Shown: one piece after another, positions 12,017-23,799 of the stretch
Layout: each line of letters opens with the position of its first letter
How positions within the stretch are numbered: position 1 is the stretch's first letter
Assembly: GCA_917880885.1 (NCBI GenBank)
Contig: OU862917.1
Span: 51,754,727-51,818,726, forward strand
Source of the DNA: Limnephilus marmoratus
Lineage: Eukaryota > Arthropoda > Insecta > Trichoptera > Limnephilidae
Length of the DNA: 64,000 nucleotides
Reading direction: 5' to 3'
Made by a program: the position numbers and the translations under genes
Notes under the pieces: model-generated
The model's input: the letters and a program-made list of their open reading frames with translations, nothing else
The model's database searches: none
Told to the model about the DNA's origin: nothing

Positions 12017-12664
12017 ATTTGTTTCTACATGAATTGTTTCCGCTATTCGTCTTCCTTGCTTGGACTATTTATAAGTAGGTAGGTATATATCGGGACAGAG
12101 TGGAAGATACTCAGTATCGCCCTGGTGGAAGACCACCATTCAGAATCCAATTGTTACTTGCATTGGCTTATTTTATTAATTTGTTTCTACATGAATTGTT
12201 TCCGCTATTCGTCTTCCTTGCCTGGACTATTTATAAGTAGGTAGGTATATATCGGGACAGAGTGGAAGATACTCAGTATCGCCCTGGTGGAAGACCACCA
12301 TTCAGAATCCAATTGTTACTTGCATTGGCTTATTTTATTAATTTGTTTCTACATGAATTGTTTCCGCTATTCGTCTTCCTTGCCTGGACTATTTATAAGT
12401 AGGTAGGTATATATCGGGACAGAGTGGAAGATACTCAGTATCGCCCTGGTGGAAGACCACCATTCAGAATCCAATTGTTACTTGCATTGGCTTATTTTAT
12501 TAATTTGTTTCTACATGAATTGTTTCCGCTATTCGTCTTCCTTGCCTGGACTATTTATAAGTAGGTAGGTATATATCGGGACAGAGTGGAAGATACTCAG
12601 TATCGCCCTGGTGGAAGACCACCATTCAGAATCCAATTGTTACTTGCATTGGCTTATTTTATTA
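12017..12664. repeat. Tandem repeat, 162 bp x 4
   Basis: Four head-to-tail units start at 12017, 12179, 12341 and 12503 and are essentially identical apart from a few changes in the first. Each contains the hairpin CTGGTGG-AAGA-CCACCA and a GATACTCAGTATCGCCCTGG block that also occurs singly at 12708-12745 and 32830-32870. The array is therefore a local amplification of the middle of a dispersed repeat. The short open frame across it is not a gene. Confidence 0.92.
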
Positions 12665-13577
12665 ATTTGTGTTATTTCACAATTAATTCATTTAAAAAAC
12701 AATCCTCTCAGTATCACCCTGGTATAAGACCACCATTCAGAATTGAAATGTATTTGTTATTATTGTAGAAAGCAATCACTTTGTGGTTTGACATACACAT
12801 TTAATAAAATAAAATACTTTTTTGTTTAAAACCACGAGATTTATTAATTTATGAACCGACCGGTTTGAGCACCTCTGCTATAGATGTATGTGTTTATTTA
12901 TTTTTAGTGTCGCTTTTTCGTTTCACCGAGTTTCAAATCACAACGGTGCTAAAGAAGTTTTCACTTTAATAATATACAAATCAGTACCTACCTACCTACA
13001 ATAGACATAGAGGTATTTCATCACTAAGTAGTTACCGAACTGAACGAATCTAATAGTAGATATTTTATTAGAACGGGGCCATTGACCTAGTGTGATATCA
13101 ACGGGGTGCATTATTTGATTATTTCCATGCATCGCGTCACCTGCTCCAAAGCTGCGCCATTTCTACGTTCGCCAAGCCTCCGCGTTATCAGCTTAGGAAC
13201 AGTCGCCGGCTGTTGATTGGCTAGTGAAAATCGTAAGATCGTCACGCCATTCCAGCGAAAGTCCAGTATTCTCCAGACATACATGTCATATATATAATAT
13301 GTATACCTGCATAGGTATACGTGTTGGCTACTTATTCCAAGAAAACAAGTGGAAAGGGGTTTACGAGTAGAATAATCTCTCTCCTTCAAAAATCACAATA
13401 ACATTACAAAATATTTAGGTAAACCTCAATTAAAAAGCTGTGATCAAGACGTAGAGAGATCTGGATAGCATAAAGACAAAGCATATTAACTACCATTACA
13501 TACTGCAAGATATACCACACATTTGCGTAGGTAATAAGGACGCATTTTTTAAATACGAATACAACACAATCCCAAAC

Positions 13578-13812
13578 GTCTGGAGCCAGTGACACTATGG
13601 CGTCCCCAATTGTAGTAAATCGTGTGGCAAAGCATACTCGGGTAGCGGAAGGAGACGGGAAAGAGGAAGATGGGAAGGTGCCTCGCTATTCAAATCTGGT
13701 CATCGAACACGACTGAATTATTTAAATAAGATGTACTGCCTGGATTTGAAATCGCGACCTCCGGATTCGTGTGACCACGAATTCCCTTGACCGGAAGCGG
13801 TCGAATATATCT
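13578..13812 (-). repeat. tRNA-derived SINE, copy in minus orientation
   Basis: On the minus strand it has a degenerate pol III B box (GATTTCAAATCC near 13740-13752), then CAGATTTGAATAGC and a C/T-rich body, ending in ACGCCATAGTGTCACTGGCT. The body and end match 32890-33045 and the end matches 22525-22575. Divergence from those copies suggests an old family. Confidence 0.6.
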
Positions 13813-15877
13813 ATTGGAAAAATGCATTATCGTATTATTCAAATTAATATTCAAATGTTTATATGTGAACGATCCTCGGCGCGGAAGATTTCAGGGAAGA
13901 TAATATTATCTAAATAAATAAAATTTACAAAAAGTACCTAGGTATCTACCTAATGAAAACAAAATGTTATTTTAATTATTAGATATTAAATAGATGAATC
14001 AAATACTTAACTCCCCACAGGAGGCCCTAAGAGGAACGTTTTGCTGGCGTAAATATCTTTTCTGAAATATGCACCTGAGTCCTGTGTCCCTTTCTAACAA
14101 TCCCCTTTGAATGAATGCCAGGGGTGTGTGTAGCGGGGAAGCGGAGAGAGTACATTAGTATTGTTGGCAGCGCGAACGAGCAAAATAAGTTAAATACGGG
14201 ATAAAACAAAATAAGTCATATAGTTCCATGCTCGAATACTTGCACGAAGACGGTGAAATACCTCTTTTGTTGAGTTCGTTGCATTAGCGGACAAATAAGT
14301 ACCTACAAGACGGGGTCCGACATATTCCGTAATGGTGTTAGTGTATATGCCGCTGGCGGCCGGCGTAAAAACGCGGGACAACCACGGACATATGAATATA
14401 TCTGGACCTGCCCTAAGTGATAAAAACGTATTATTTCCCCCTCCACATGGCGCCGGCTGTAGCTCCTCCTTGGAACCGGCTCGCTCCATGGGGAGGGGAT
14501 ATAGCCTCGCTTGAATCTAAAATGTGTGACGTCATCATTCTTGCCGTGAACAGCGAGAAGCTGACATCCATACATTTAACGAAATAACGGCAGCTTGTGC
14601 TATACAATATATCTACGTATCAATGTACACATAGCGAATGTGGGCGGTACTCCAATGTGCTCGTCGCTGGTTACAGGGGTAAGTAAATTATGAAACATTT
14701 GTAAAAGTGTTTTAACTAAACACGGAAACAAAATATTGATATGTGTATTGGCGCGAGTCTTTTTGGGGCGAGCATTTGGCCTTAGCAAATAGGTATGTTT
14801 TGAACGTGGCAAGCAATTCGCGCTCCCATGTAAAAAGGTCTATTCATTCAAAGCAGATTTTGCTTTTAAGAACTAAATGGTGATATTGTAATGCGAGATG
14901 CCTATATATACTGTCAGATTGATTGTTCAACGAACGACAGTCATCTTTCCCCTCTTCGCTCTCCATAGTTTGGTTTTACCCCTCATCTGTAACTGCTTGT
15001 CTATCCATTTGGATGTCTATGGGGACAACACAGAATAATATTAAAGTTTGAAGTGTCAATACATTTCCAACAAGACGATGAATCATCGTTTTGTTTAGAT
15101 TTAGATCATTCAAATTATCGGAGAGATGAATTGTTGGAGGAGATACGGGATAATAGAAAAAATGATAATAACATTTTTAGGTACATAATTCTCTGTCTAA
15201 AAGACCTAAAAGTCACTCTTGCGAGCTTAAAAACATTAAGTAATAAAATCATGTTCCTTTTAAGAAAATATAAATCCAGTATAATAACAATTTCCACGCT
15301 TAGCGAAATAATTGCCTGGAAAAGTTTATCAACACAAAATCAAAAATGACATTTATATTTTTGGAATAAACAATAAAAACGCCTATAAAAAATGTGGGTA
15401 AATAATCATTTTGGGAAGCGGGTATGAATGTAGGTAAAACACTTTAAGATGAATATATACGTGAAATCCTATTTAGATACTATTTTGATTAATCTTTACG
15501 ACGAATCGGCTTACAGTATGAACATCAAAAAAAATGCTACGGATAAATCGAAGCCTTTACTAGCGTTTCTATGTATGGCAATTACAATAAAATTGTTATT
15601 TACGTAACAAAAAAATATAAGCGTAAACCATCAAAAAATATGTTTTTTCATGACTTAACTATGAAGTAATACAAGAAACAATTTAAAAAAAATACCCCCT
15701 TATGGCTAAGACTATTTTTGAGGTTTTCTATGTTCTAACTTTTTTTCATTCTTATAATATTATGCACAAAATAAATAAAAACCACTTTTTCGCTTACTAG
15801 CCTCGTGCAAAAAGGCGCTCGATTTTAAAATTTTGCAAGCATGAGATTCGAAATATTTCTAGCGTTTAGATATATTC
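13813..15877. other. No confident gene; weak promoter/ORF candidate
   Basis: There is a TATATATA string at about 14903, with an AGTCATCT initiator-like site roughly 35 bases downstream, and a 98-codon open frame at 15053-15349 (QDDESSFCLDLDHSNYRRDE near its start) followed by AATAAACAATAAAA at 15364. The frame opens on GTG, with no ATG until late, so it could only be a last exon. It is not recognised. Confidence 0.15.
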
Positions 15878-16038
15878 CTCTTAAGTTGGAAGCAATAAAA
15901 ATGCTTAGTATTGATGTATTGGTCTATCTATGTGAATGTCAAGCGACGCCCACAAATCCGATAAGGCTCTCTGTCTTGCTTACGCCCACTTATTGTAACT
16001 AGTTAGAAGAGAGGCAAGTTTAACGACACCCTTTTGAG
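15878..16038 (+). repeat. 160-bp direct repeat, copy at 16 kb
   Basis: It begins CTTAAGTTGGAAGCAATAAA and is nearly identical to 58036-58190, including GCGACGCCCACAAATCCGAT and GAGGCAAGTTTAACGACACC. Very low divergence over 42 kb suggests recent movement or conversion. No terminal repeats are visible. Confidence 0.85.
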
Positions 16039-16063
16039 GCTGTACTTACAGGATATTCTATTC

Positions 16064-16510
16064 CAGGGTTTCCCATACTGTGTTCCGCGGAACACCAGGG
16101 TTCCGCTGAACCTAAATAGGGGTTCCGCGACAATTTATCCGAAGAATTTCATTTAATATAATGTGCACATAATTTCTATACTATTATTATTATTCACAAG
16201 AAATTATTATTTGTAGATATAAATACTGTGCCTGATCTCAAGAAGATACCTACGCAATTTACGAACTCAAAATCGTCTAAGCGCTTTATTTATTCGACTT
16301 TTTTGTTTATATTCCATTTTTTATTTGTATACTAAATACATAATATGTTTAATAATATAATTATTTTAGGTACTATTATGAATTTTTTGAAATAGGCGAT
16401 TCACCCTAAAAAGAGTGCTTTGTACTCAACTTAAAAAATAAGCCAAGTGTTCCGTTAAAATTTACGGGTTTGCAAAGTGTTCCATTACAGAAAAAGTTTG
16501 GGAAACCCTG
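16064..16510. mobile_element. hAT MITE, 447 bp, perfect TSD
   Basis: The inverted termini CAGGGTTTCCCA / TGGGAAACCCTG are flanked by a perfect 8-bp direct repeat TTCTATTC (16056-16063 and 16511-16518). Subterminal copies of GGTTCCGC and GTGTTCCG lie near both ends. It is non-coding and non-autonomous. Confidence 0.9.
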
Positions 16511-17384
16511 TTCTATTCTATTCATTCGGTTCGTAATTTGATTTAAACATACCTACGTGCACCTACATTTCGCAAGTGACAAATAATGACAAATTTATAA
16601 ATTTGAAATAATAAATAGTGTTTGTAACGTGCGCAAGTTTAATATTTATTACGATATCATGGAGTCCTGTTACGAAACGGAACGTGGCTAATCACTGAAT
16701 GGACCAAATCGTGAAATTTTATTCCGTATGTTTAATTATTTTACTTATTCATAATGAAAAAAAAAACGGTGGTCAACTTTTAAGTATAAATGACTTGTAT
16801 GATTTGACGTCTAAGGCAACTGGAGTATCACAGACTAGTACCTATTTGTGTTAGTAATCTGTTATATTTTAGATAATATACGTATAGATAGTTGCTGATG
16901 ATGACTGGTACATAATTAAATAATTAGTGTTGCTGATGATTGCGAACACAAAATTATAAAAAATAAATAACCCATAAGCAGCCAAATTTGTAAGCCCAGG
17001 TTTTGGAAATCACACTTCATTTCAACATTAGGTTCTTAGTTTAGGTAAACCAAGGAATTCATGCGTATTGAGTTTTAAACGAAACTTTACAAATGTCAAA
17101 TCCGTAAAAAATGGCGGCAATGGAGATGTTTTATCTATTATTTTATATAGATTATCGCATTTAGTTAATAAACTTATTTTTTTTTCCTAAACCTTCAGTA
17201 TTTCCATAAAAATGTTGTAAAACAACATTAGTTTTATGTTACCGATTTAAACACGCTTTGGATTCGAATTCTCAATTGTGAAATAATTATTTATTGCTTT
17301 TTGTTAAAAGCCCAAAACGAAACACGCTGTATGAAAGTTTTGCATCTGTGTGAGTACTGTGATGAAGTCAACTTAACTTGAGAG

Positions 17385-17700
17385 ACCTATACCGCAGCCC
17401 GGGGAACTATTTATTGGATAACAAACACCTCTGTTATAGCTCACACCAAGTGGTTTGCTACGCTTAGTGACTTAGCAGGGGTGCCCGGGTTCAGGTGAGG
17501 TGAGGTTTGTCCGGGTCCTTACGGCGGATGCGTCTGTCCACCAATTTCAGACCAGATTGGGAGAGACTGGCTGAGAGAGACCTTTTAAGTTCTCCAATAG
17601 GGCTCTTGCACCGTAGGGGAGGGATAGAATCATTCGTCCGTCACCCCTGGACACACTGACCCCCAGGTTCCTAACCACCCCTCCTACTTTTTTCTTTCTC
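17385..17700 (-). repeat. Dispersed repeat, inverted copy of the 10.1 / 54.7 kb family
   Basis: On the minus strand it shares AGCAAACCACTTGGTGTGAG and GGTGTTTGTTATCCAATAAA with 54770-54830, and AACCTCAC-CC-TGAACCCG with 10145-10170. No protein is encoded. Confidence 0.6.
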
Positions 17701-18510
17701 ATAACATCATCTCCTTCCTTTCCTAAAAAGACTCTCCAAGCAACATTTTTTATTTTTATTTATTTATTTTTTTATTTTTTTTTTTTTATTTTAGGGAAAG
17801 TTGACAGCAAATCAGAGATTACAAAATAATACAATAATAATATGATAATTACGCCAATTATGAACTTTCCACTGATAATAATTAATAATAAAGTGTGACA
17901 GTGTAAGGGTATTTTCTTAGTTTTATTGTTTAGTTACAAAACATAAAAAAGGGGGGGGGGGGGGAGGAGGGACATAGGGATAGGATTAAGTGGTAAATGA
18001 CGGGAATATATAGGGATTGAACTTTCTAGTTTGTGTCATGTTGCTTGGTGAGTTTTCGTTTTATGTCACGTAAAGTTGAGTTAAAAATGTCAATGTGGTA
18101 ATAATTTAAGTTAAATGAGTGTGTGGATCTGTAGATAAATGAGTTCTGTTTAGAGTTGGTCTTGCAAAGAGGGAGATTAAAGGTAAGCGACTGTCTACTG
18201 TTGCGATTTGGAACATGGAAGGATAGGCGCAGGGCCGTATTTACACTTTTCATCCGCATAGGCCACTTCATTTGCGCCGCCCCTTCCTCCTTCTTAGAAG
18301 TTGCCAGCTACCATGATCACTCACTTGTAGGCTTTTATTAGGTGACGCACAATTTTAAAAATAAATATTCAAATATACGTTAAGTAGGTATTCAAAAATG
18401 AAATAAAGAATGAATTATTTGTAAAATAAAAGTGTAACATGAAACAAGATTTACAATTTTTGCGGGATTTTTATTTGACAAAATCATTTAAAATAGTTTC
18501 ATGGTTGCTT

Positions 18511-18990
18511 CTATGCGTAGAAGATCCGAAGAGTAAAGTTTTTCTTGCGATAATGAAGATTTTGGTATTTCTTCACTCGTTTTAAACAGGAAAAACTCCT
18601 TTCTCCAAAGCAATTTATGGCCGGAGTGCAAAGTGCGATGCGGAGAGCTATATCAAAGTTTGGATAAATGTTGCACAGAGATGGTTTTCTCAAAAACTTT
18701 CATTAGAAAGATTCAGTAATGATGTTTCTTCAGTAATGATTAGTAATGATCAGTAATGATTCAGTAATGATGATTCAGGTTTCTCTGCCGTATTATTAGA
18801 GAAAACGTGACCTTGAAAGTGTACCCCTTCCTGAAATAAATCGTCTCCTAAATCACTGCACAAGAGACTGAGCTTTTTCTGAGACTCTTTGTGAAGAAAG
18901 TTCACCCATTTTTTTTTAAATGTTTTTTTTTTTCTTTGGAGTATTATGCCTTCATACTATGCCTTATGCCTTTGCATATGCCTTCTCTCT
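18511..18990 (-). pseudogene. hAT transposase C-terminal dimerisation domain, decayed
   Basis: The frame at 18511-18693 reads YPNFDIALRIALCTPAINCF then GERSFSCLKRVKKY and LHYRKK, matching the hAT dimerisation domain (P-V-T/N-x-x-x-ERSFS-LK-IK-L-x-S-x-M). Upstream frames to about 18990 contain a LGDDLFQEGVHF-like piece in another register. Stops and frameshifts separate the pieces, so no active enzyme is expected. Confidence 0.7.
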
Positions 18991-19272
18991 AATTTAGGTG
19001 TCAGTCAGGGAGTCAGGAAGTGGTTTTAATTCCCTCATTTGCTGTTTCGTCTATAAAGTTTTTTTCTTATGGTCATCTTACTCTGAATGGAGCCCTGATA
19101 TTGCTAAAGTGCGCTCATTTCCATTGCACTTTCTTCGAAATAATCAAAGTTTTCTTGCTTCGGTATAATAAACTCGAGAAGAGATCCATAAAAATTAGAT
19201 ACCGTCAGTACATCAACATATGAGTTCTGAATCTAAGCACTCACTTTATTTTGTCTTTCCAAAATACGATTA

Positions 19273-20062
19273 TTAACCAAATAAAGGTAGCCCACTGCCC
19301 AAGCATTTTTTGTGAAATATTCGCACCATAATAGCACGACGCAATCCGCGGTGCCGTACGGGATCACTGGGCGTCCTTTAAGGTTCTTTTAAGGGGGAAA
19401 TAGGCGTAGAGGCTTCAAAAAATCATTTTTTTCATAAATCGATGGTAAAACTATTCAAAAATATTTTCCGATAAATTTCAAACCAAAATTCCACGCCATT
19501 TAAAAGTTACATGCGTTTAAGTGAGTGTCCCTCGGTTGGACTACCACTATTTTACTGCCAGTCTTTTTTATCAATCTTTATCAAACTCAGCACATAGTTT
19601 CTTTATAGAAATGCGCTCTATTTGAACCTCAATCCTAAACAATATCTTTATTTTAACATTTTTTTATAGCAAAAAAACCTTAAAAAGAATGTTAAAAACT
19701 CATAATTAAATTTTCACATTTAAATATATTAGAAATAATAATTTTCGATTTTTTTGCAAGAAGTGAGGTTCAAATAGAAGAAAAACTTATAAAAAACTTT
19801 TTTTTTGGAAAAATTGATTTCGGATGAAAATTGTGACCTCCAGGAGTTACACAAATTGTCCTGCCGGATGGCGACTTACAATGCGCGGCAGTTAATATCT
19901 GCGTTATTTTTTGAGGAAATTATTTGAAAATTTTAGAATATACTCTTGTGACTTTTTTGTGAAATATTCGCACCACAATCACCGGTCCCGTATTGGTACG
20001 TTGGGCATTGAACGACACAAATCTGCGGTCCCGTACGGGACCACTGGGCTTCTAAAGGTTAA
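19273..20062. mobile_element. piggyBac-like non-autonomous element (TTAA ends)
   Basis: It is bounded by TTAA at 19273-19276 and 20059-20062. The ends read TTAACCAAATAAAGGTAGCC and, on the other strand, TTAACCTTTAGAAGCCCAGT. The subterminal motif GCGGTCCCGTACGGGACC (a perfect 16-bp palindrome inside it) near 20022 has a degenerate partner at 19350-19368, together with direct GAAATATTCGCACCA copies at 19313 and 19962. No transposase is present. Confidence 0.5.
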
Positions 20063-20599
20063 TAGATAGAAAACTCTATCTATCAACAGTGACTTTTATG
20101 TTGTTTATAATCGTACAAAAAAGTAACGGCTTACCAAAGCGAGCGAGCGCCGCCCCCTGAACTCTGCCGCCCCTAGGCCGCGGCCTATAGGGCCTATTGA
20201 CAAATCCAGGACTGGATAGGCGTTGAAGAAGATCAGGACAATCGATTAAGTTATGTGTAATTTTAAATAACATTACCGAATCTGCTATATTTCTTCGACA
20301 AGTTAACGTTTGCATTTTGAAGAACTTTGCAGAGTCTTCATTACTAACATGCGATCGAAAAGAGCGGAAATTGAGGTACCTTAAAAATCTGTTTTGAACG
20401 CTTTCAATTCTATTTTTGTGCACTGCATAGCCTGGGTTCCCCAAAGATGAGGACTACCTAGACCCCGAGGGTAATTATTTTCTTCAGGGCCTCCTGTGTG
20501 GAGCTAATGTAAAAAAAATGCCGTAGAAAAGTATATATCTATATTTAAAAAAAAACTTTCTCCACGCTAAATAGAGAAGATACTCTAAGACCTCTAATA

Positions 20600-20779
20600 A
20601 TGGATCCACATAAAAATAAAAATAAAAATCATCTACCGATTTTATCTCAAAACTTTAGATCAATTCGACGAACCAAGCATTTCCTAAACGATTTATGCGA
20701 AACTAATGACATTATCCTGCTCCAGGAAACATGGGTTCTACCAACTGAAACAAATATATTTTCAGAATATGTAATATAA
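20600..20779 (+). pseudogene. LINE ORF2 start: APE endonuclease N-terminus, truncated
   Basis: From the ATG at 20600 the frame gives MDPHKNKNKNHLPILSQNFR, then LCETNDIILLQETWVLPTET, matching the first two APE endonuclease blocks (N of the N-x-R-S block and E of QETW). It stops at 20779 after 59 codons. The His/Asp catalytic blocks and RT are absent. Confidence 0.7.
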
Positions 20780-20807
20780 TATAAAATATATAATTTCTTT
20801 CCAATCA

Positions 20808-21525
20808 TCAGTACCTAGGTTTTGTTTGGTTAATAGGGTTTGTCTTCAGATAACTATTTTTTTCTGTTGAGAGCGCCTTAGCTGTCGTCGGATCGGTTTT
20901 ATCCGGTCTATTTGCACCTCTATGGGATTTAAACCACACATTGTTATTATCGGTGGACTCGGTTGAATTAAAATTGTTTGCGATGTCATCGATAGATGGC
21001 ATCCTTCGTTTGTTGATCATCTGCTAATTTAATTTACCGCTGGCAGCAGTAAACTTTGGCGCATTGTTAACAGATGTCGTTGAATCCTCTTTGTTTATAT
21101 CGGAAATATTAATACAATTAATTTTCAATAAATACCTTGTTTTAAATTCTTGTAGTTCATTCCTAATTTTTGTAACATCTTCACATGTTGCGAAGTTATC
21201 ATTAAGGGTTCGTCCATTAATCACGTGAGGCTCGAAAGGGGGGGGGTGTTTATCACGACGGGGGGGGGGGGGGTATAATGATAAATCACGTGTATTTATT
21301 TTTCGTGATAATAGTCTGAAAATTTCAAAATACTTTGTATTAAAAAAAATACACGTGATTTGGGGGGGGGGGGCGGGGAGGGGGTAGTCTAAAACCTCAC
21401 CACATATCACCAAAAAAAACATCACGTGATTAATGGACGACCCCTAAGTGCGTTTAGTTTTATATTACGCATGTCGTTTTTTAATACAGTTATTTCTTTC
21501 AAAAGAGTGGTTACATCTACGTGAT
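20808..21525 (-). pseudogene. LINE ORF1-like fragment interrupted by MITEs
   Basis: Minus-strand coding runs from TTLLKEITVLKNDMRNIKLN (about 21447-21515) across a MITE to LNDNFATCEDVTKIRNELQE (21120-21205), then INCINISDINKEDSTTSV, a stop at 21024, and MINKRRMPSIDDIANNF (20808-21020). The leucine/charged heptad-like stretch and the lack of enzyme motifs fit the coiled-coil part of a LINE ORF1. Removing the 239-bp MITE restores KLNAL-NDNF exactly. Zinc knuckles are not present here. Confidence 0.5.
21206..21444. mobile_element. PIF/Harbinger-type MITE, 239 bp
   Basis: The ends GGGTTCGTCCATTAATCACG and, on the other strand, GGGGTCGTCCATTAATCACG form 25-bp terminal inverted repeats including the CACGTG palindrome. 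Flanks are TAA at 21203-21205 and 21445-21447, a 3-bp TSD as expected for PIF/Harbinger (TWA). The reading frame of the host ORF1 is restored on removal. Internal G tracts are present and no protein is encoded. Confidence 0.8.
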
Positions 21526-21775
21526 CAAGGGCGGATCCAGGATTTTTTTCTGGGAGGGGCACAAGGGGCGGACGGGCAAAAAAATCAACAATTACTGTTA
21601 GAAATAAACTTGAAGTATCATACTTCAAGATTATTTCTACAAGTTAAAGTATGTATAGGAAGGTTTACGAAAGTGCCAAAACAATAGAAAAATTAAATGT
21701 TTAATAAGGACAGTACTGTGATGGAATCTCCACAGTACACAAAAATACCGTCCCCCCCCCCTAAATCCGCCCTTG
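21526..21775. mobile_element. hAT MITE, 250 bp, perfect TSD
   Basis: The ends CAAGGGCGGATCCAG / CTAAATCCGCCCTTG are inverted repeats. The flanking 8-mers TACGTGAT at 21518-21525 and 21776-21783 are identical. A C-tract lies next to the right end. It is inserted in the same ORF1 fragment as the MITE at 21206-21444. Confidence 0.9.
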
Positions 21776-21824
21776 TACGTGATCGATATATCGAAGCAAA
21801 GTTTATTGATATATCGGTTTTTAC

Positions 21825-22015
21825 TTCTCTGCGCGGCGCGGCGCGGGCGGCCTGAAGTGGTGCGGGAGCCTATTAATTATCACCTACCGCTGGCCTCGGC
21901 CCCGCGCCCGACCGCGAAGAGGCCCTCTCGGGAGCGACATTGCTATTGCCGCGCTCTCCCCGCACACCGTCCCGCCCGCCCACCCGCTCCTATCTACAGT
22001 TCGGCTGTACGCAAT
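21825..22015. other. GC- and CpG-rich patch
   Basis: A block of about 190 bases rich in GCGCGGCG and CCCGCCCGCCC stands out from the AT-rich surroundings. It could be a promoter-type CpG patch or part of an unrecognised repeat. The open frame through it (21773-22138) has no recognisable domain. Confidence 0.3.
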
Positions 22016-23218
22016 AAAACCAAACGACTCGGCTCGAGTTCTAGGCAAGCTCCGGATCTAGGCGGGACAAATGGGGGCGCCCTGCCCCGGGCGGCGGTTT
22101 TAGGAGGCGCCAAAATCGTACCTCATTTATATATTTGATTGAAAAAAAAATTTGGCACGTTGTTCTATCGATTTATTCATTTGATTTTGAAAGGCCCAGT
22201 TGGTTTTTGAACACATCCTAAATTGATTTTGAACTCGTGCATAGTGTACGTCATAGGCTCTCAACGTGGGCGATAACCCCCCCTCGTGAACGTTTGAGAC
22301 TTTCAGGGGGACAGTAGAAGAAATATAGTTTATTTTAAGAAAATTATAAACTTAAGGCCTCTCGCAGGGACCTACTATTATTTATTTTTTATTCTTCATT
22401 TTAAGCACCCGTTAAACTGCCAAAGCAATTTGTTAGCAGGTCAATTTATCTAACAATATAAAAATATCACTAAATCATAGGTACATATAACAAAAAATCA
22501 CAATATAGAAAATAGATACAAACATACCCCAATTGGGGATGCCATAGTCTCACTGGCTTCAGACGTGAGCAGGGACTCTTGTGCAGTATTCATATAAAAA
22601 AAGACCCAGAAGAATAACTTGTAACTCCAGTATAAAGGCATAAATACGCAGACTAACAGATAAAACAAAGGCAAATTACTCAGTCATATGTATAAGATAA
22701 CAAACAATATCAATGTAAAATGTCTTGATCTATTAGCCATTTTCATTTTTTTTTAATTTCGATGGTAGATACAATATGATTCGATTTTTATGTTCATTGG
22801 CATCTTATTTTAAATATGATAGAGACAAGATAAGTGAATGGCCGTTGCCCGTATTTATTTATAATTTTCGAAATGGACAAACCCTCATTAAAATTTTAAA
22901 ATTCAATTAAAGAAAAAATTGTTGCATTTTTTTTGTGGTAATTTCCTAAAGACAATTTTTTATTGGTTTGAAGTTATACTTACAAAATTTGATGATATTG
23001 AATGGCAATCTTCCCTGACTCTTTCATTTTCTTCATGATCTACTTCAGTTTTCTTTGTCTTCGTGGAAGTCGGAAAACCTGTTGTGTGTTCCAACAGGCC
23101 TACTGGCAAGGTTCGGATGGTTGGAAAACCAAATAACGCAGGTACAGGACATCATCAACTGCTCAGTCAATAGCTTAATTCTGCCCTTCATCACTGTCGG
23201 AGGTTTTCTTCGCAATAG
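22016..23218. other. No gene recognised; SINE 3' fragment at 22520-22590
   Basis: The SINE end GGGGATGCCATAGTCTCACT is present at 22535-22560, matching 33010-33030. Elsewhere there is AT-rich sequence without domains. The 90-codon frame at 23055-23327 opens on TTG and has no recognisable content. Confidence 0.35.
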
Positions 23219-23386
23219 CTATTTTAAAGCCATAGAAGAGCTGGTGTCAGTTAAAACCTCGAGGACACTGTCTTCGGTTATCATCTGCCACATGAAGTCG
23301 GCGCCCGGAGCGGACAGCTCCAATTGAGCCCGCGCAGGACTGGTCTCGTGCCGACTGGGTGCTACATAGTGGCGGACCAAGTCCAT
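23219..23386 (-). other. Coding-like patch of unknown origin (55 codons)
   Basis: From an ATG at 23386 the minus frame reads 55 codons to a TAG, including ARAQLELSAPGADFMWQMIT and EDSVLEVLTDTSSS. Its base composition is more gene-like than its surroundings and it adjoins the end of a hAT element (terminus near 23368). It may be a host exon remnant or carried fragment. I do not recognise the protein. Confidence 0.2.
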
Positions 23387-23799
23387 CAGAGGCCCGGGGC
23401 GGCTGAATGATGCCCCCCCCCCCCCCTAGTTAAAGTAGTTGGTGTAATTTTATAATCTTTTTATTCAGTTCACACGGGCCTCTGGTCCTGGGGGGACTCT
23501 CCTTATTCCCTTGGTCAAATCCTAAACAAAGCTTCAAGGCACCGGGACACTGTAAAAATAAAAGCTATGTTTTTAATTTCATTTTCTGAAAGACGCATAT
23601 ATATATTTTTTTTATTAATCGGAGACGGTTTACATATATATAGTTCCCGTGAGCACTTAGGCCATAGACCCATTGTACTATCTCCCATTTTACCTCATTC
23701 CTTTGACAGTAACCCAGTCCCTTTTATAAAGTTCACCAGGATTGTCATTGGAAATGAAGCTATATCTTCTGGTTCGACAACGTGTCTTCCCAGGTCTCA

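Larger units (their letters stand above)
18230..20214 (-). mobile_element. hAT element, 1985 bp, perfect 8-bp TSD
   Basis: It begins CAGGGCCGTATTTACA and ends ATCCAGGACTG, flanked by GATAGGCG at 18222-18229 and 20215-20222. It contains a decayed hAT transposase C-terminus on the minus strand (18500-18990) and a piggyBac-like insertion (19273-20062). Sub-end strings GGCGCCGCCC / GCCGCCCC are shared by both ends. It is dead but clearly once autonomous. Confidence 0.85.
17745..20444 (-). pseudogene. Jockey-like LINE 3' end split by a hAT insertion
   Basis: The upstream half (20215-20444) gives KNRIESVQNRFLRYLNFRSF and LFKITHNLIDCPDLLQRL. The downstream half (18026-18229) gives SFHVPNRNSRQSLTFNLPL and STHSFNLNYYHIDIFNSTL, the usual C-terminus of Jockey RT. 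An A-rich tail follows (T-rich on the plus strand, 17745-17800). The halves are separated by the hAT element 18230-20214, whose TSD GATAGGCG lies in the coding sequence; removing it rejoins the frame. The 5' end, endonuclease and catalytic core are absent. Confidence 0.8.

Noticed and set aside
14190..14575. Overlapping 90-99 codon ORFs on both strands
   Set aside because: No recognisable domain and no splice or promoter context; likely chance in a locally GC-richer stretch.
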